A stretch of DNA of 64,000 nt from Eleginops maclovinus (GCF_036324505.1 NC_086360.1:6803226-6867225), one strand, 5' to 3'. Positions 1-11,965 are shown, counted from the first letter of the stretch. Numbers and translations are program-made. The notes: generated from the letters alone by a model not told the origin.

Positions 1-1188
1 GCTAACGTTAGCCGATAAACCAACTACATCATGGACACACTGCTGTGCATCACCACCGCTAAGCTAAGGGCCGCTAACGTCTCATTTATTAACCATTAGC
101 CACTTCTTTCCAACCCCTGTTTTTTATGGCACATATAAGCTTCGGACAATTACACGTGGGGTATTTCCTAACACGTTTTTATCGAACAAAGTGTAAAATA
201 TCTTAAGCTTGCGTTACCACAAATCTCATTTAATCTAACCAAAAACATGTTGAAAAAAACAGTTGACTTCGAGACGAGGGAAGCGAAAGAGCTAAATTGC
301 TAACTAATTTCCGGGTTTCAAGACTACTTCCTGCACCATTCTATTGGAAGATGGTGAAAAACATTATGAATTGTAGTGTGAGTTTCAGCTGTACTGATGA
401 GAACCAGTGTCATCAGCTCTTTGTTTCCTGTCTCTTAGTTTACTCAAGACTTGATTACAAATAGTTGACTGAAAAACAGCTGTGGGAAAAACCAACAACT
501 TTGAGTCACACTGTTTTTTTTTCAAAGTGAAATGCTGATTCTGTGTACATTGGACTAAACACATCCTCTATGTGTCATTCTGATCGACACAGTCAAACAA
601 TCACCACAATAACCAGCTATGGGGGAGATCAGGGAGCATGTTGTCATTTAACATCTTGATTAAAATATCTGCTGATCTGCTCTGTTTACTGTTGTGCTTA
701 TGATGATCATCAGCTGCAGCAGATGCAGGCGGTGTGGCTTTCAACACAGCTGGCTGCAGGAAACACTTGAGCTAATCTGACTTCATTATTCATTGTGCAG
801 AAGATGATGTTTTTAAACTGAAGTCTGGTGCATGACCACTGTCTAGGTGTTTGAGCACATTTACCGTCCTTGATTGTATTCCCTCTGCAGTTTTATTTCT
901 GCCTGTTTCATTCTGCCACCATTGTTAGTTGATGCAGTAGTTTATGAATGGTAAGAGCACAGTTTTATGATTTTGGCTGTGACACTCCCCATGTTTCTTT
1001 TTTCTACACACTGAATACTTAAAGGTACATGAGTGTCTTTGTTAATGTAAATCTTTTATTTTAAGCTTGTCGCACGAGCGGAAATTCACACAGCGTTACA
1101 GTACTATTTCTCTATAGACAGCAAGTACCTCATCTATATATATACACTGATTATTCTACATTGGTAAACCACAAATCAAAGACCACTG
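1..1188. other. unique AT-rich DNA, no gene seen
   Basis: No open frame of useful length, no RNA gene and no repeat family that I recognise. The sequence has ordinary mixed composition with short A and T runs. Confidence 0.5.
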
Positions 1189-1254
1189 AACGCTAACTGT
1201 TAAACATTTACTCAAATAAATGTATTATGTAAACAGATAACCCATACATGTATT

Positions 1255-1383
1255 AGGTTAGTTGAAAGCAATAATATTGTGTTTAAATGCATCAAATTGG
1301 TTCAACTTAGTATTATTGCTTTCAACTAACCTTCTACAGTATTGTGGATCACGTTGACTTAATACATTTAATTAAGTCAACGT
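1255..1383. repeat. two adjacent perfect inverted repeats (fold-back, MITE-like)
   Basis: Arms 1255-1276 and 1311-1332 are perfect 22-bp inverted copies separated by a 34-base loop. Just downstream, arms 1351-1363 (acgttgacttaat) and 1371-1383 (attaagtcaacgt) form a second perfect 13-bp stem with a 7-base loop. The block ends near 1400 in a tttttcagtgta motif of the type seen at many fish MITE ends. I infer a fold-back non-autonomous transposon or its core, but target duplications could not be assigned. Confidence 0.6.
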
Positions 1384-1399
1384 TTAAGTTTTTCAGTGT

Positions 1400-3284
1400 A
1401 GCCGCAGTCTTGCTCGGCTAAATAACTGAGCTATCAATAACTGACTTTGCTTTTAAATAAGATTATGATATATTCGAGTAATCATGGGCCAAAGATAATT
1501 TTGACATCATCATTATATTTTCAAATTTTTTAATAAAAGAAGCTTATTTTTTATTTGATTTATTCACCATGGCATCAAATTGGGTATTAAGGGTTTAATT
1601 GAATTGCTGTTATTGTGTTATCCCTATTTACTACCATTGTTGACTCCTACAGAGACAGTTTTGCATTATCAAGAAAAGGCACATGTTGTGATCAATTCCC
1701 AGATTACTGCATTTAAGTAGAAACAAAAAGAGTAAACAACTCATTCAGTCCTTAAAAAAATCTTTTGTTACTCAATCTTTAAAATCTTGACATTTTCAAT
1801 GAATAAAGAACATATGTATTTGCTTCCAGTATACACCAAAAGTCACTTTATTATTTTGTGAAACTGGAGCTTGCATAGACACCATGCTGCCATTCAAGCT
1901 TATACATCTTGTGCAACGTAAACGGGCTCAGTGCATAGCAACACACTGTCATACTCAAACAAACAAAATAGTTTGGAGATAAAAAGAACACATCTGAAAT
2001 GAGAATAAAGCAGCTGAAGTACCCAGATATGTCTTTTTTGTTTAAAGAGGCTTAGACAACGCAAGTATTTTCTGTTTCAGCAGGAAATGTAACTAACAAA
2101 ACTGACACGAGAGATACACAATGAGCAAATGCTAGAATATAAATTAATTTTGAAGATTCTTATTACTGTTCTTGATTAAACCCCCATCCCGTCTAATGAC
2201 TGTGGCAATTTGTGGGTTCAAACTTTTTGGGGGGAGAAAATATACAAGGAATAACTTCACTATTGTATCTGGTCCAGGAATTTTAAAAAAAAGGCACATG
2301 AGGACCGTAGCATCCGAAGGTCTTTGCATACTTCTATTTTTATATTAACGATCACCAGCCAAGAAAACACTGCGCAAACCCCTAAATCCATCCTGAGCTG
2401 AGCCACAAGGTTCTGTTTTCGCAATTTGATGGAGGGGGCTTAGCTGCCATAAAATTTCAACCTCCACTTCCCCTGATAAAGTTTCTCTGGCAGGCAGCGA
2501 ACGGACTTAAGCAGCTGTTGCCCCCCTTCCAAAGCCCGCCTGGCTTCCCAGGTTATCCCGATTTTCACAGTTGTCTCTGAAATTTGGGTAACTGTGGGAT
2601 CAAATGCTGCAACTCTGCACGACCGCTAACCATTCAAAGCCTGAGCTCCGGACCCCGCCGGACCCCAGAGGGCAGCCCATCCGCCCCTAGAACAGCTTGT
2701 TAGAGTTGACACTTGATTTTATGCATTGTATTTCTGAGAGCATTACAACTAAATCCCCTTCTCAGGCGATATGGAGGGCTGCTGTGGCAAATGCAGGTGG
2801 GGGGATTAGGGGAGCTTGACAACTCGGGATTTCAGAGCTTTATCTTGATGCTCTTTTCTGTGAGCTTCCTGTGAATTTTAAAGCCCAATATACTATATAT
2901 GCTGATAAAGATTTAGGATTCCTGTAAGATGATTAGACTGTATGTCAATGATGGTGTACGGTTATTTCACCAGAGCAGCGAGGAAGCAGAAACCCACTGG
3001 TGCATGTGTTATATAAAAACAATCATATTACACGCAAGATTTAGGCAATTTTGTACAGTATGATAAAACCTAATCATAACGAACCATGAGACCATAAAGT
3101 GCGACTCTCCAAAATCTTTAAACCTATTCAGAAAACAGACCTCAGTAACTAAGTAATTGTACTCACAAATAAAATAAAATGCATAACAAATAAATACGGT
3201 GATATAGTAACTTCCCATATTAAGAAACTGTTGAATATAAATGAATGTGACGATGAGTACTTACGTATTCTATCTGTAGTATGC
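1400..3284. other. unique DNA with a moderately GC-rich patch, no gene seen
   Basis: No supported exon. The part around 2370-2840 is richer in G+C than its surroundings and free of recognisable repeats, so it could hold conserved non-coding sequence; only a cross-species alignment could show this. The small open frames here have no coding features. Confidence 0.4.
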
Positions 3285-3615
3285 CTTTTTACATTGTGTT
3301 GCTTTTTGGGGTTCTCCCTTTTCTGTAGTGTGGTATATAAGTTTTGGTGCATGTAAATGGTCTGCAAAGGCTAAATTCCCCCTTCCCCACAACGCGAAAC
3401 CATTGGACCCGTTTGTTTACTTTTGCGACATGGTGACATCATTATGTAACACTTAAGCTTCTATTGGCTAGCACTCCAAGACATTGTTTGAATAGTTGAT
3501 CAATCACAACAGAGCTGGGCAGCTAACTAATCAGATCAGACAGATCTCTGGTTTCAGACAGAGGGTGAAAAGAGGTGCTGCAACACAGGCAGTATGAGAG
3601 AAATAATAATGTGCC
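3285..3615 (+). mobile_element. TTAA-type non-autonomous element, copy 1 (3' truncated)
   Basis: This segment shares long stretches with copies at 18199, 28549, 47385, 49337 and 58107. Shared landmarks are the gctttttggggttct start, the atggtctgcaaaggctaa block (about 3357), the ccattgg...gtttacttttgcgac block, and the conserved tctggtttcagacagag core near 3548 followed by aaaagaggtgctgca. Similarity stops after gagagaaataa, so the 3' end with its TTAA is missing. It has no coding capacity. By its ends in other copies the family is a TTAA-target DNA transposon derivative (piggyBac- or Kolobok-like); the superfamily is inferred. Confidence 0.75.
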
Positions 3616-4139
3616 ATTATCATTTAAAATAATTAAGATTGTATAAAAATGAATGAGGTTGGGTCACATCAGGAAATAGATGTGACCCAACCAGAAATCC
3701 TGCCAATAGGGGACATTTAAAAAAAGTATCCCCCAGCCCTGCCAGTGAGTTGGGCTGAATTGGTGTCCCTTAGCATGTCAAAGCTCTAATGCAGTATTCA
3801 ACCAACCAGCACCATAACAAAAAACAGCCACCTTCCCCGTTATTGATTGGTCATTGAAACAACTAAAACATGATCTAGGAAGTCCTATGTTATGTCAGAA
3901 GCAGGTTATGGAGGTACTTTGCAGCAAATCCAACCAGGATCCAATTACTTCTTCCGGTAGAAAAAAAACATAGAAATTTGAGGTTGTCTTTGAACAATGA
4001 ACTCAAGAAATAGCTTTATAAATTATGTGAACATATTTTTAAGCGGACAGATGGTCAGTACATGCAAAAGGTTGCCATTTTCCCTTTCCAACCTATTGCT
4101 ACACACCGAAAACAAATAACTCTTTTCACAGCAACCTGC
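3616..4139. other. unique DNA, no gene seen
   Basis: A short imperfect duplication of gatgtgacccaacc/ggttgggtcacatc lies at 3657-3692 and could pair as a small hairpin. Nothing else is recognisable. Confidence 0.4.
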
Positions 4140-4680
4140 TTTTGCACATATCTGTGCCGCGCTCAGAGATGCTCCTGCTAGGTATGAAATAATGATGGCA
4201 CAATATGTGTGTTGAAGCTCTTCGGGGGCATATGTTGAGTCAGGCGGCCGAGCTAGATCACCTGTCCGGCCGGGGGGGGTCGTGGGGCCGTCTGGAGCCT
4301 GCTAATGATAAACCTCCAACATACTGACTGTCAGCTCATGGCAGGCCTTCTCCGAGCAGCACACCCGCGCAGGCAGCCGCGGTCACTTCTGCTCCGATTC
4401 TGAACCCATATTGACCTGGCCCTGCGGCTGACCGAAAGCCCTCTGAGCCAATCGCATGGGGCTGTTTGAGTCCCGGTGGGGGGGTGGAGCCGTGGCAGGG
4501 CGGGTTGGAGTAACCTTGCCAGCAGCACTTTGCTTCGCGCTTTAATGAAGGCAGAGGGAAAGTTTGGCTGGAGGTGTTTGTGTGTTATCATGTCACATTT
4601 CCAAAGAGGCACGGGCAGAGGAGGCAGCAGATCGCTTCTGACTTCTCCAGCAGATGTTTGGAAATGGTGCTAATGTTGTG
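4140..4680. other. GC-rich unique segment
   Basis: This is one of the few clearly GC-rich stretches in the window, with CpG-containing blocks around 4240-4460 and a G8 run at 4272-4279. Overlapping open frames exist on both strands (about 65 and 93 codons), but neither has splice sites, a domain or codon character that separates it from chance. It could be a regulatory element or an unannotated exon; I cannot decide from sequence alone. Confidence 0.3.
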
Positions 4681-7212
4681 GATTATGTCAGTGGGTGAAC
4701 AAGCAGCAGAAACACTATGATACTAATGATAGCTGAGGTAGCTTGGGTGATCCGTGCCTTTAACAGAATTATATACAAAGAAATGTAACTGTTATCAATT
4801 AGCTTGCAGTGAATGTTGTAGTAGATCTCATTAAATACCACTTGGCTAAATGATATACAAGGCATTTTGACCATTGCCATCTTGTTTTGTTTTTTATATT
4901 TAAAAGTGACCATATTTGAATGAGAGGGAGGAGTTTGAGAGGAGCTAGGCCCGGCACACCCAGCTTAGCAAACGCTAATTTCCAGGCAAACTTAGTTAAA
5001 AAGGTCCATCTGTATAACACATTAACCATGATTTAAATTGGGATGGTTGCAAAATAAGTTCCTTGCAGGAAGCGTCATTATCTTTGAGTTCAACAAAATG
5101 AGCAACACTATGCTGACGCGTTGATAGCAACTTGTCAATCGTAATGCAGCATAAAATCAGAACCTCCTTTATTGTTTATTTAACTCCAAACAGGACCATC
5201 GTTGATTAAATAAACATCATTCTTTTTTGAGGTGGATCTAAAACTAGGAATTTAGACCATTAACTCATTAGAAAAAAATTGTATTTCAGTGCTAAACCAA
5301 GTCAAAAGTGAGGTCATCTCTTCATATTCTTCTTTACAATTTGCATCAAAGGTGTCCCCGCTGGCCGTTGCAAAGAATGCTTCATATCTTTAAGTTAGCT
5401 TTAATAACCCCATTTCACTTCATGTTTAATTATTTTGAGGGTTTATCATTTTTGTCCATTTTGTCTAAAGCTTTTTTTAAACAATGCCAAAAGTGTCGAC
5501 ATTGGTGATTAGTTTTTTTGTAAAAGACGTATTCAGGCCTGCCTGCCTCTCCATCTACATCTCCTGTAGTGTCCAGTCCATCCTTAATCTCTCCCGGTCC
5601 GCTGGGGGGGACAGCAGATCTGAAAATCTGTTTACAACCTTCAGCTGCTGCGCTTGCTGGGCCGAACAAACACAGGCCTCCCACACGGCCGGTGCCTCTT
5701 CTCTCCGTGGCTGGCATCGTTTAACATTACAATATTTTCTCGGTGTTTGCCCACGGATGATGAGGCTCTCATTGCTATGCATGCGCCAGATGAATCATAA
5801 ACCTATACCATATGCCATTGCAATTTGCTGATGGGCCCAAGCTGTTTTGGTGGATATCAAATCCTGGGATTATGGAGGCTTGATCCTCAGTGAATGAAGG
5901 GAGAGGAGGACAGGGAGACAGGGAGGATGAGGAGGGAAAGGTGGAGGGTGAATGCTGCCTCTCTGCTTTTCTATTGGTCCACAGGTCAGTGACAATGGAA
6001 AGGTAGGAGGAGGGGCTACTGATTGACACCTCCCAAACGTTCTAATCTAACCAAAGGCTGTGAAGTATTAGCTCAACCTGGTGGTTTGTGAGAGCAAACA
6101 AACAATTTCCTGTGCACACAGACAACAACATGTTGGTCACCTTGTCCCCAGTGTCCAATGGTGGTAATTGGAGTAGCTGTTAAAAACAAAGGGGACAAAG
6201 CCCTCTGGGATTCACTGTTGTTGTCCTTCTGCTCTGTGAAATCGAGAGTATTACATGTGGGCCAATCATCATTTGCACCAAAGCACTTATTTTTAAATAA
6301 AGCATCTTTATTGACAAAAGGTGAGGGAAAGCCTCAAAGCACAGAGATAATTCTGATTGTTAAGCAAAGAACAGGACTTAAAAGCTTAGTTAGTGAGAGA
6401 GGATGTTTTTGTTTTTCATCACCAAACCAGAAATCTTTCTCAAAAATATCTGCATTTAGCCTTGTTTGCAATGAGCCCGGAGGATTTATTGTTGTAGAAT
6501 GCTAATGATAACTTACTTTGAAGAAATAATAGATAAAACCCTCCGGACTCAACGGATATGCAGCACTTATTCATCGAGGTTGCACATTTCTAGTCTCAAA
6601 ATATAGGATCACAACAATAAATAAGTCAGTGTTGCATATTTACAATACCTATGTAAGTATGTGGAGGTCACATTCAATATTTTAGGTTTGTTTAAAAAAA
6701 ATGATGATTACTGTTTGGATTTTACAAATTAGGCAAAAGCAGATTTCCCAGGGGACTATGCGGTTTGTTCTATATTAATGTTAGTTGCTGTATTTGTGTT
6801 GAACTAAAGAAAGAGTTTAATCGTTTCAATTTGGAGAGTAATTTAAGCCAACAAATCAAGATAAGCACCAACTGAACCAGTGGGGCCCCATAATGATAGG
6901 CATGAACGCCTCCCTAACTCCAGCTATAGTTTTTCTGATATTTTTCACCCCATATTTGTCCCCAAAAAATGGGAAACATAAAGTTATTGATGAGTAGCAA
7001 TTGATAAAACAAACATTGACACTGAATGTGTTTGTACTGATATTCTTTTGGATAATCAATCTAATGACAGTTTGAAACAATTGTGCTTAATGTATTGTGT
7101 ACCCCTTCAATTGCATTTGGCCCCAGACTGCCCCTTTAACTCTACAGCAGTTGAAATACAGTATATTGTTGAAAGAGTGTTTATCTGTTCAACGTAAAGG
7201 GGCCAAAGTATA
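4681..7212. other. unique DNA, no supported gene
   Basis: Several 60-115 codon open frames overlap one another on both strands, which is what chance gives in this composition. The 5740-5900 part is repeat-free and dense in TGAT/ATCA and ATTA-type cores and may be conserved non-coding sequence. The purine-rich run at 5890-5960 is low complexity. Confidence 0.4.
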
Positions 7213-7385
7213 GCTAGTATCCATGGGCATGGATCAGCCAGGTAGGCGCTGGCTGCCCATATGCGCGTTCGACTCCCAAGCCCGCCAAACATTAAAGGCA
7301 ATGTCATCTCCTCTATCTCCCCCTATCATCTCTGCATCTCCAATTAAGCACTCTCTCTGGCACAAAAATATATTTAAAAAAAGGT
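7213..7385 (+). repeat. tRNA-derived SINE, plus strand
   Basis: The copy contains an RNA polymerase III B-box-like sequence, cgttcgactcc at 7266-7276, preceded by tRNA-like sequence. It is followed by a pyrimidine-rich body (atctcctctatctccccc) and an A-rich tail at 7365-7384. This order (tRNA head, CT-rich body, A-rich tail) is that of teleost tRNA-derived SINEs. A degenerate copy of the same body pattern is found on the minus strand at 17433-17610. Confidence 0.6.
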
Positions 7386-8969
7386 ACGGATGGTTTTGGT
7401 TGGATCAGAGTTCATTCTTTAAATTTTGTTTTGCTGTGACTGTTAATTCTTAGATTTGATATCTGTAATATTTGTAGGAGGAGGCCAGTAGAAAACAACA
7501 TATCTACTGTTTACTCATCCTGGTGAGAAAGGTCAAAAACATGGACAAACAAGAAAAGAGGATTAATTCATTTTCAGGTTTTGATTAATATCAATATTTA
7601 GCTTATGGACTAAGATTCATGTCACGCTACTGACAGCGGAGGGAGGCTTAAGGATTATGCTTTGCAGCTCGGCCGTTTTATTAGAAAGAAAAAAACATAG
7701 TCCAACTTTGTATTTAACTTTATTGCACTTTCTAAAGGTCACCTGACCAACCTTGATACTTTTTAAAGGTTTAATGTATCATTTCTTAAGTAATTGTACA
7801 ATATCTTAGGAGCACCAGTGGCGAGCGAGCGTGCTAACCACCATAACTCAAACTAACAGCATGTATAAGCGATTACCTCGTACTTTTTAATTGAGTGGGT
7901 TCAGAGAAGCTCTAACTTCACGGTTTTACGAGTCTGGGGTCTTTAAACGACTCGGCCACAGTAATTCGATAATCATTTTCATTTGGTACAATGCTGGCGA
8001 TCAATCTGATGGATGACTTCATCAATCCTCATCACTCGCAGTCGTATTGGCTGCGGAGTTTGAGTGTAAGTCGAGAGGCCATGAATCGTCCCTTTATGAA
8101 TCACATTCCAACTAAAAGTTGATTAGTGAGCTATTGCAGCAGGGAAATACAGCCGCACTCGATATTCATTAAGATAAGGTGTTACTGCCAGCGTTACATG
8201 GTTTGTGACAATAAATTTCCCATTTGCATAAAAATGGGCTCAGGAATTTAAATGGCAAAAATACAGTCTAGCTCATTGTAGCACACTTGGCAGTGTGGTC
8301 GTAAAATAATTTATTCATGAGGCTGGCAGGATGTCGGGTGCTGCCATCTGAAGTGTGCGGGAAAAAGTGCCTACACTGGATTTCACTAATATTTCTGTAG
8401 TTTGTTTAGAATATCTATATATAAATATATGGTCATATTTAAACCTACCATTCAGACGTTTGATTGATCCTAAAATCCTTGAAAAGTACCTTAAATGAAA
8501 CAAGGTCAAATTCCCAGATAAACAACATCACAATGAACCAATTGAGCTGAGTTCCCCAGCCAAAATCGCCCAAATACATCGCACTGTTGAGCTCCTATTG
8601 GTCATGTTCAACACATACATGATAATTCCCTGGCTGCCTTTGTTTTGCTTTATCTCTGTTATGTGTTCAAACAATCGGTCAGTGAATCATATTAGCAGCA
8701 TCCTATTAATAATTGAGATTATCCTCATGATTATCCTGTTTTGCAGACGGACTCCCCAGATTTCCAGCAGATTATGAGGAAATGGTTACCTTGGTATCGC
8801 ATAAACAGGTAAATATTTATGAAAAAAAGAGTGTTGTTGTTTTTCAGCTTTTAGTCACCTTTTCAGACTAAAGAAAAATCCATGATATTTGTTTTTGTGA
8901 CCCCCTTTTACTCTAACTATTTTACAGACTATTTGTTGGACAAATGTACACATAGACTTAAAACCTCAA
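7386..8969. other. unique DNA, no gene seen
   Basis: No supported exon or recognised repeat. The part at about 8010-8330 is repeat-free with balanced composition and might include conserved non-coding sequence, which is an inference only. Confidence 0.4.
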
Positions 8970-9302
8970 TCTGCAGCTCATCCAGAATGCGGCAGAACTG
9001 ACTGGCCTCCCAAAGGTCTCCTACACTACACCGCTCCTCCCCACCCTTACTACCTCCAGGACATGGCTTAACCATACACTCCAGCATGTGCAATTCAACA
9101 AAAACAAAAATATGCTTGTTTGCTATCCTGGCCCCAAAATGATGGAATGTGCTCTACATTGACATCAGCACAACAGAAAGTCTACACATCCTCCATCACT
9201 GACTGAAACTCACCTGTTTCGACTACACCTTGGCCAATAAAACAAAACAATAATAAAATATAATAATCTCTCTTCTGTACATGGAACTTTAAAGGTTTGG
9301 CT
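8970..9302 (+). mobile_element. L2/Rex1-like LINE, C-terminal end (upstream half of a split copy)
   Basis: The DNA follows the usual 3' coding end of teleost L2/Rex1-type LINEs: ctgcagctcatccagaatgc (LQLIQNA) at about 8972, a ccccaaaatgatggaatg block (xPKxWNxL region) near 9131, ttgacatcag (DIR), gaaagtctacacatcctcc, and a ctcacctgtttcgactacacctt block (THLFRLHL) at 9211. Frameshifts and small deletions mean no continuous frame remains. The likely 3' tail of the same copy resumes at 10886, on the far side of the inserted 9303-10885 element. Confidence 0.7.
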
Positions 9303-9534
9303 TTAAAGGACTTATGAAACGAATTTTAATTGTTGGAATTTCACAGTTTTGGGTGCTGATTCTAAAGGTTCTAAGCCTTGCGATTAAAATGAGATATTGT
9401 CTGGATAATAATTTATCCGGGAAGTCATGTTAAAACGGGCTCAAAAGGAGCCACATTTTGTCTTTTTGTGCGAATTCATTTTTTTATGCGTGACGTCATA
9501 GGGTTGACACAGAAGTTCTAGTAGTCTAACTGTA

Positions 9535-9903
9535 ATGGCGGCGTCTATGGCTAAGACATCAAAGCACGGTGGAAAATATTGTGTTGCTGGAGGGCCAAAT
9601 GGTGTTAGTTGCAAAAATAGCAGCTTCACTGAAGGCATCTCTCTGCACATGTTTCCAAAACAAAAAAATACTGGAACTGAGGCTGACAAGGAGAAGGCAA
9701 AGACAAGAGCACGGTGGATACAGTTTGTACGGAGGCATCGTCGTGATTTTGAAGTGAAAACCAACACCATTTCTCACCATTCGTTTAGGGGGATTTCTCC
9801 TTTTAACCGTGCATCCAGCGCCACGACTGAAATGCCATCCTCGTCGACCTCTTGTTGTCGACGCTCGTTTTCGCCCGGTAGGGCTAACGGCTCATCCTGG
9901 TAG
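9535..9903 (+). pseudogene. truncated THAP-domain transposase (N-terminal part)
   Basis: The frame opens with ATGGCGGCG and gives MAASMAKTSKHGGKYCVAGG, with Cys16 and Cys26 as the first zinc-ligand pair, then GISLHMFPK (residues about 39-47) and RWIQFVRRHRRDFE (about 61-74). This spacing and the FP...W..FVR.HR pattern match THAP-type DNA-binding fingers of fish transposases. The expected distal Cys-x2-His pair (CSxHF) is absent: homology stops at about 9773. The remaining 40 or so codons (HHSFRG onward) are the antisense of the acidic minus-strand ORF. I read this as a transposase gene whose catalytic part was lost by internal deletion. No DDE domain is present, so it cannot be a working transposase by itself. 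Confidence 0.7.
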
Positions 9904-10169
9904 GCACCAACATAGTCCGACTCCACAGACTCACCATCTGTATCTGTAGGCCTACTAGAACTATCTGTCTCGCTCCTTTCACTTATTTCGGAAATTTCCA
10001 GATCTGACATTACTGGACTTGTTTTTTTAATATACATATAATAGTGTTCGCTTACTGTTCGCTTCTGAGAAAATACTCTTGAGCCTGCGTCAAAGCAAAG
10101 CATCTTCCTTGTCAACCGTTGCCATAAACAAAATGAACTAAGGTAGATGTAGCTGGTTGATCGATACAT
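9774..10169 (-). pseudogene. truncated acidic ORF of the TTAA element (second element gene, N-terminal part)
   Basis: The likely start is the Met at 10010 (MSDLEISEISERSETDSSSR), since the upstream part of the open frame is not acidic and looks like leader. The protein is strongly acidic and Ser-rich, then reads VGAYQDEPLALPGENERRQQ and ends KGEIPLNEW followed at once by a stop at the deletion junction near 9774. The acidic leader followed by an (R)x..W end resembles the segment before the Cys-rich part of P2X7-intracellular-domain-like proteins found in fish repeats, which continue W-C-x-C-x2-C. That match is from memory and weak. The gene faces the THAP gene, so the intact element probably had two convergent genes. 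Confidence 0.5.
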
Positions 10170-10885
10170 TTCGGCATAATAATGGGGATAACGCCATTGT
10201 TTATTAAGCTTACATTAAAACCATGTTATTATCACACAAGTTTTTTTTTAAGTGGCTGGATTTCAAAGTGCCACTTCGTTAGGTTTCAACGTGTCAAAGA
10301 CAGCGCAGCAGAATGCCATACCTGCGAAACCGGCATGTTCAAATCTTTTCCAGTTTACCACAGCAAACATACACTATTGTGTCATTTGATTGATAACATC
10401 TTAATAATAATAAGCGTGTAGTAGAAGCGATGGCTGTTTTGTGCCCGCCGATCCTGTGCCGAAAATGGTAACTTTCTTTCATTTCCTACCCATAGCCTAC
10501 GGGAGGTGCAGAGAGCCTCTACAATATAGATATTAAATCGATTTGTGTGGCTTAAATTCAACGAAAGTTTTTCCACATAATGTTAGAGGTGTGTTCTTTC
10601 GACCTGCTGATGTTTGTATCAGAATTTTGGTTCCTTGATGAGATATAGGTCCATCAAATGTATGTTGTTTTCGCAGCCAGCCATACCAGCAAATAAGGGA
10701 GTCAACCCTATGACGTCACGGTCACATGGCCAATTTCGCACCCAAGGCCACATAATTCACACTTTTAAATGGCCGTTTTAACAAGTTATGCCCGGAAAAT
10801 TTAGTTCAAGTTGGATTGATGGTTTAAGAAAAAGTCAAAATTTCATTTGAATGATAGATGAAAATTCATTTCAGTTGCACTTTAA

Positions 10886-11037
10886 GGGAGGCTAATGCAG
10901 TTGCATCTAATCTGGATGGGTTTATAAATAGGAATTGTACCTACAGGTGTTTGCTATTAAGTTTATTTCTTCATGATTGAATGCACTTATAGTTGCTTTG
11001 GATAAAAGCGTCAGCTAAATGAAATACAATATAATGA
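10886..11037 (+). mobile_element. LINE/SINE 3' tail (downstream half of the split L2/Rex1-like copy)
   Basis: The segment ends in gttgctttggataaaagcgt followed by cagctaaatgaaatacaatataatg (10992-11037). This tail is very common at 3' ends of teleost L2-type LINEs and the SINEs that use them. Its position after the TTAA element, with the C-terminal LINE coding end immediately before that element, suggests one LINE copy interrupted by insertion at a TTAA. Confidence 0.6.
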
Positions 11038-11965
11038 AACATTATTCAATTTAACAAAGTCCTTTACTGAAACAGTTCAAACTCATTTTTCCACATTTTG
11101 GGAAATACATTTGCTTTTCTGTTAAGTTAGATGAGAAGTGTGATTCCCCTTTCATGCTTTTACTGAAACCAAAAGCAGTTGGCTTAGCTTAGTAAAAAGC
11201 CTTGCCTGGCTCTGTCCAAAACTCGAGAATACACATACTGAAACTCAACAGTGACTAATTTACTTTTCTCATTTGCTTTGATAGTATACTAACACTAACG
11301 TTCCAGGTGAAATTACACGGTGGAGGAATATATCCAACATGGTGTACATTTCTTGGTTAAATGACGCAAGACAAACCAAAGAGAACTAAATCCTAAACAA
11401 TGTGTCACATTACTGATTAAAGAAACCATCGGTTTCTGGTTGTCACTGTAAAAAAAAATCAACATTCAGCATTTCTGCCCTGTAACTAACTATGATCCAA
11501 CTGCGACAAATCCCAGGGAATATTTTCCCTATATATTACACTACATTTCTCCTCCTCATTGACTCGCTCTTCTATCAAATCCTTTTCGGACAATTGGCTG
11601 GGACAGCCTCAATCATCTCACCTGTCTGGACGGATGAAAGAGAATGACATTAAGACAAAGTGAGAGTGGCCCCCGAGGGCCCGAATGGCTCTGCAGTGAA
11701 GAAATCCATCTGCAGCTCCAGATTCCCTTGACGTCTTCTCACCTGAGGAAGCCCCTGGGCGCAGGTTGACCTCATCCACAACCCTCCTACGCCATTCGTT
11801 TCACTAGCAAACCTTCAATCCCCAACCTCTGCTGCAGAGAAACACCGTCACTGATATGAAGCTGCACTGCAGTCCTGGGTAAAGATCTGACAACAGCAGC
11901 AGACATCAAGCAGAAACGCACTGTTTTCAGGTGCCATTACAGAATCATCACATCAAACAATCTTA
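11038..11965. other. unique DNA, no gene seen
   Basis: No supported exon. The part at 11580-11880 is repeat-free and of higher G+C and may be conserved non-coding sequence (inference). Confidence 0.4.

Larger units (their letters stand above)
9303..10885. mobile_element. TTAA-flanked DNA transposon with THAP-domain gene remnant (Kolobok-like), internally deleted
   Basis: TTAA lies at both ends (9303-9306 and 10882-10885). Inside these, the ends are inverted and related (left agGACTTATGAAAC against right agTGCAACTGAAAT), followed by a shared ccggg...gttaaaacgg block about 110 bp in. A perfect 17-bp inverted pair, gacgtcatagggttgac, lies at 9492-9508 and 10701-10717, each about 170-190 bp from its end. 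The left half carries the start of a THAP zinc-finger gene on +, and the right half carries the start of an acidic protein on -. TTAA targets plus a THAP-domain transposase are known features of the Kolobok superfamily; the assignment is inferred, and other THAP-bearing superfamilies remain possible. Confidence 0.7.

Noticed and set aside
6158..6505. 115-codon open frame on +
   Set aside because: No recognisable motif, AT-rich composition like the surroundings, and no splice or start support.
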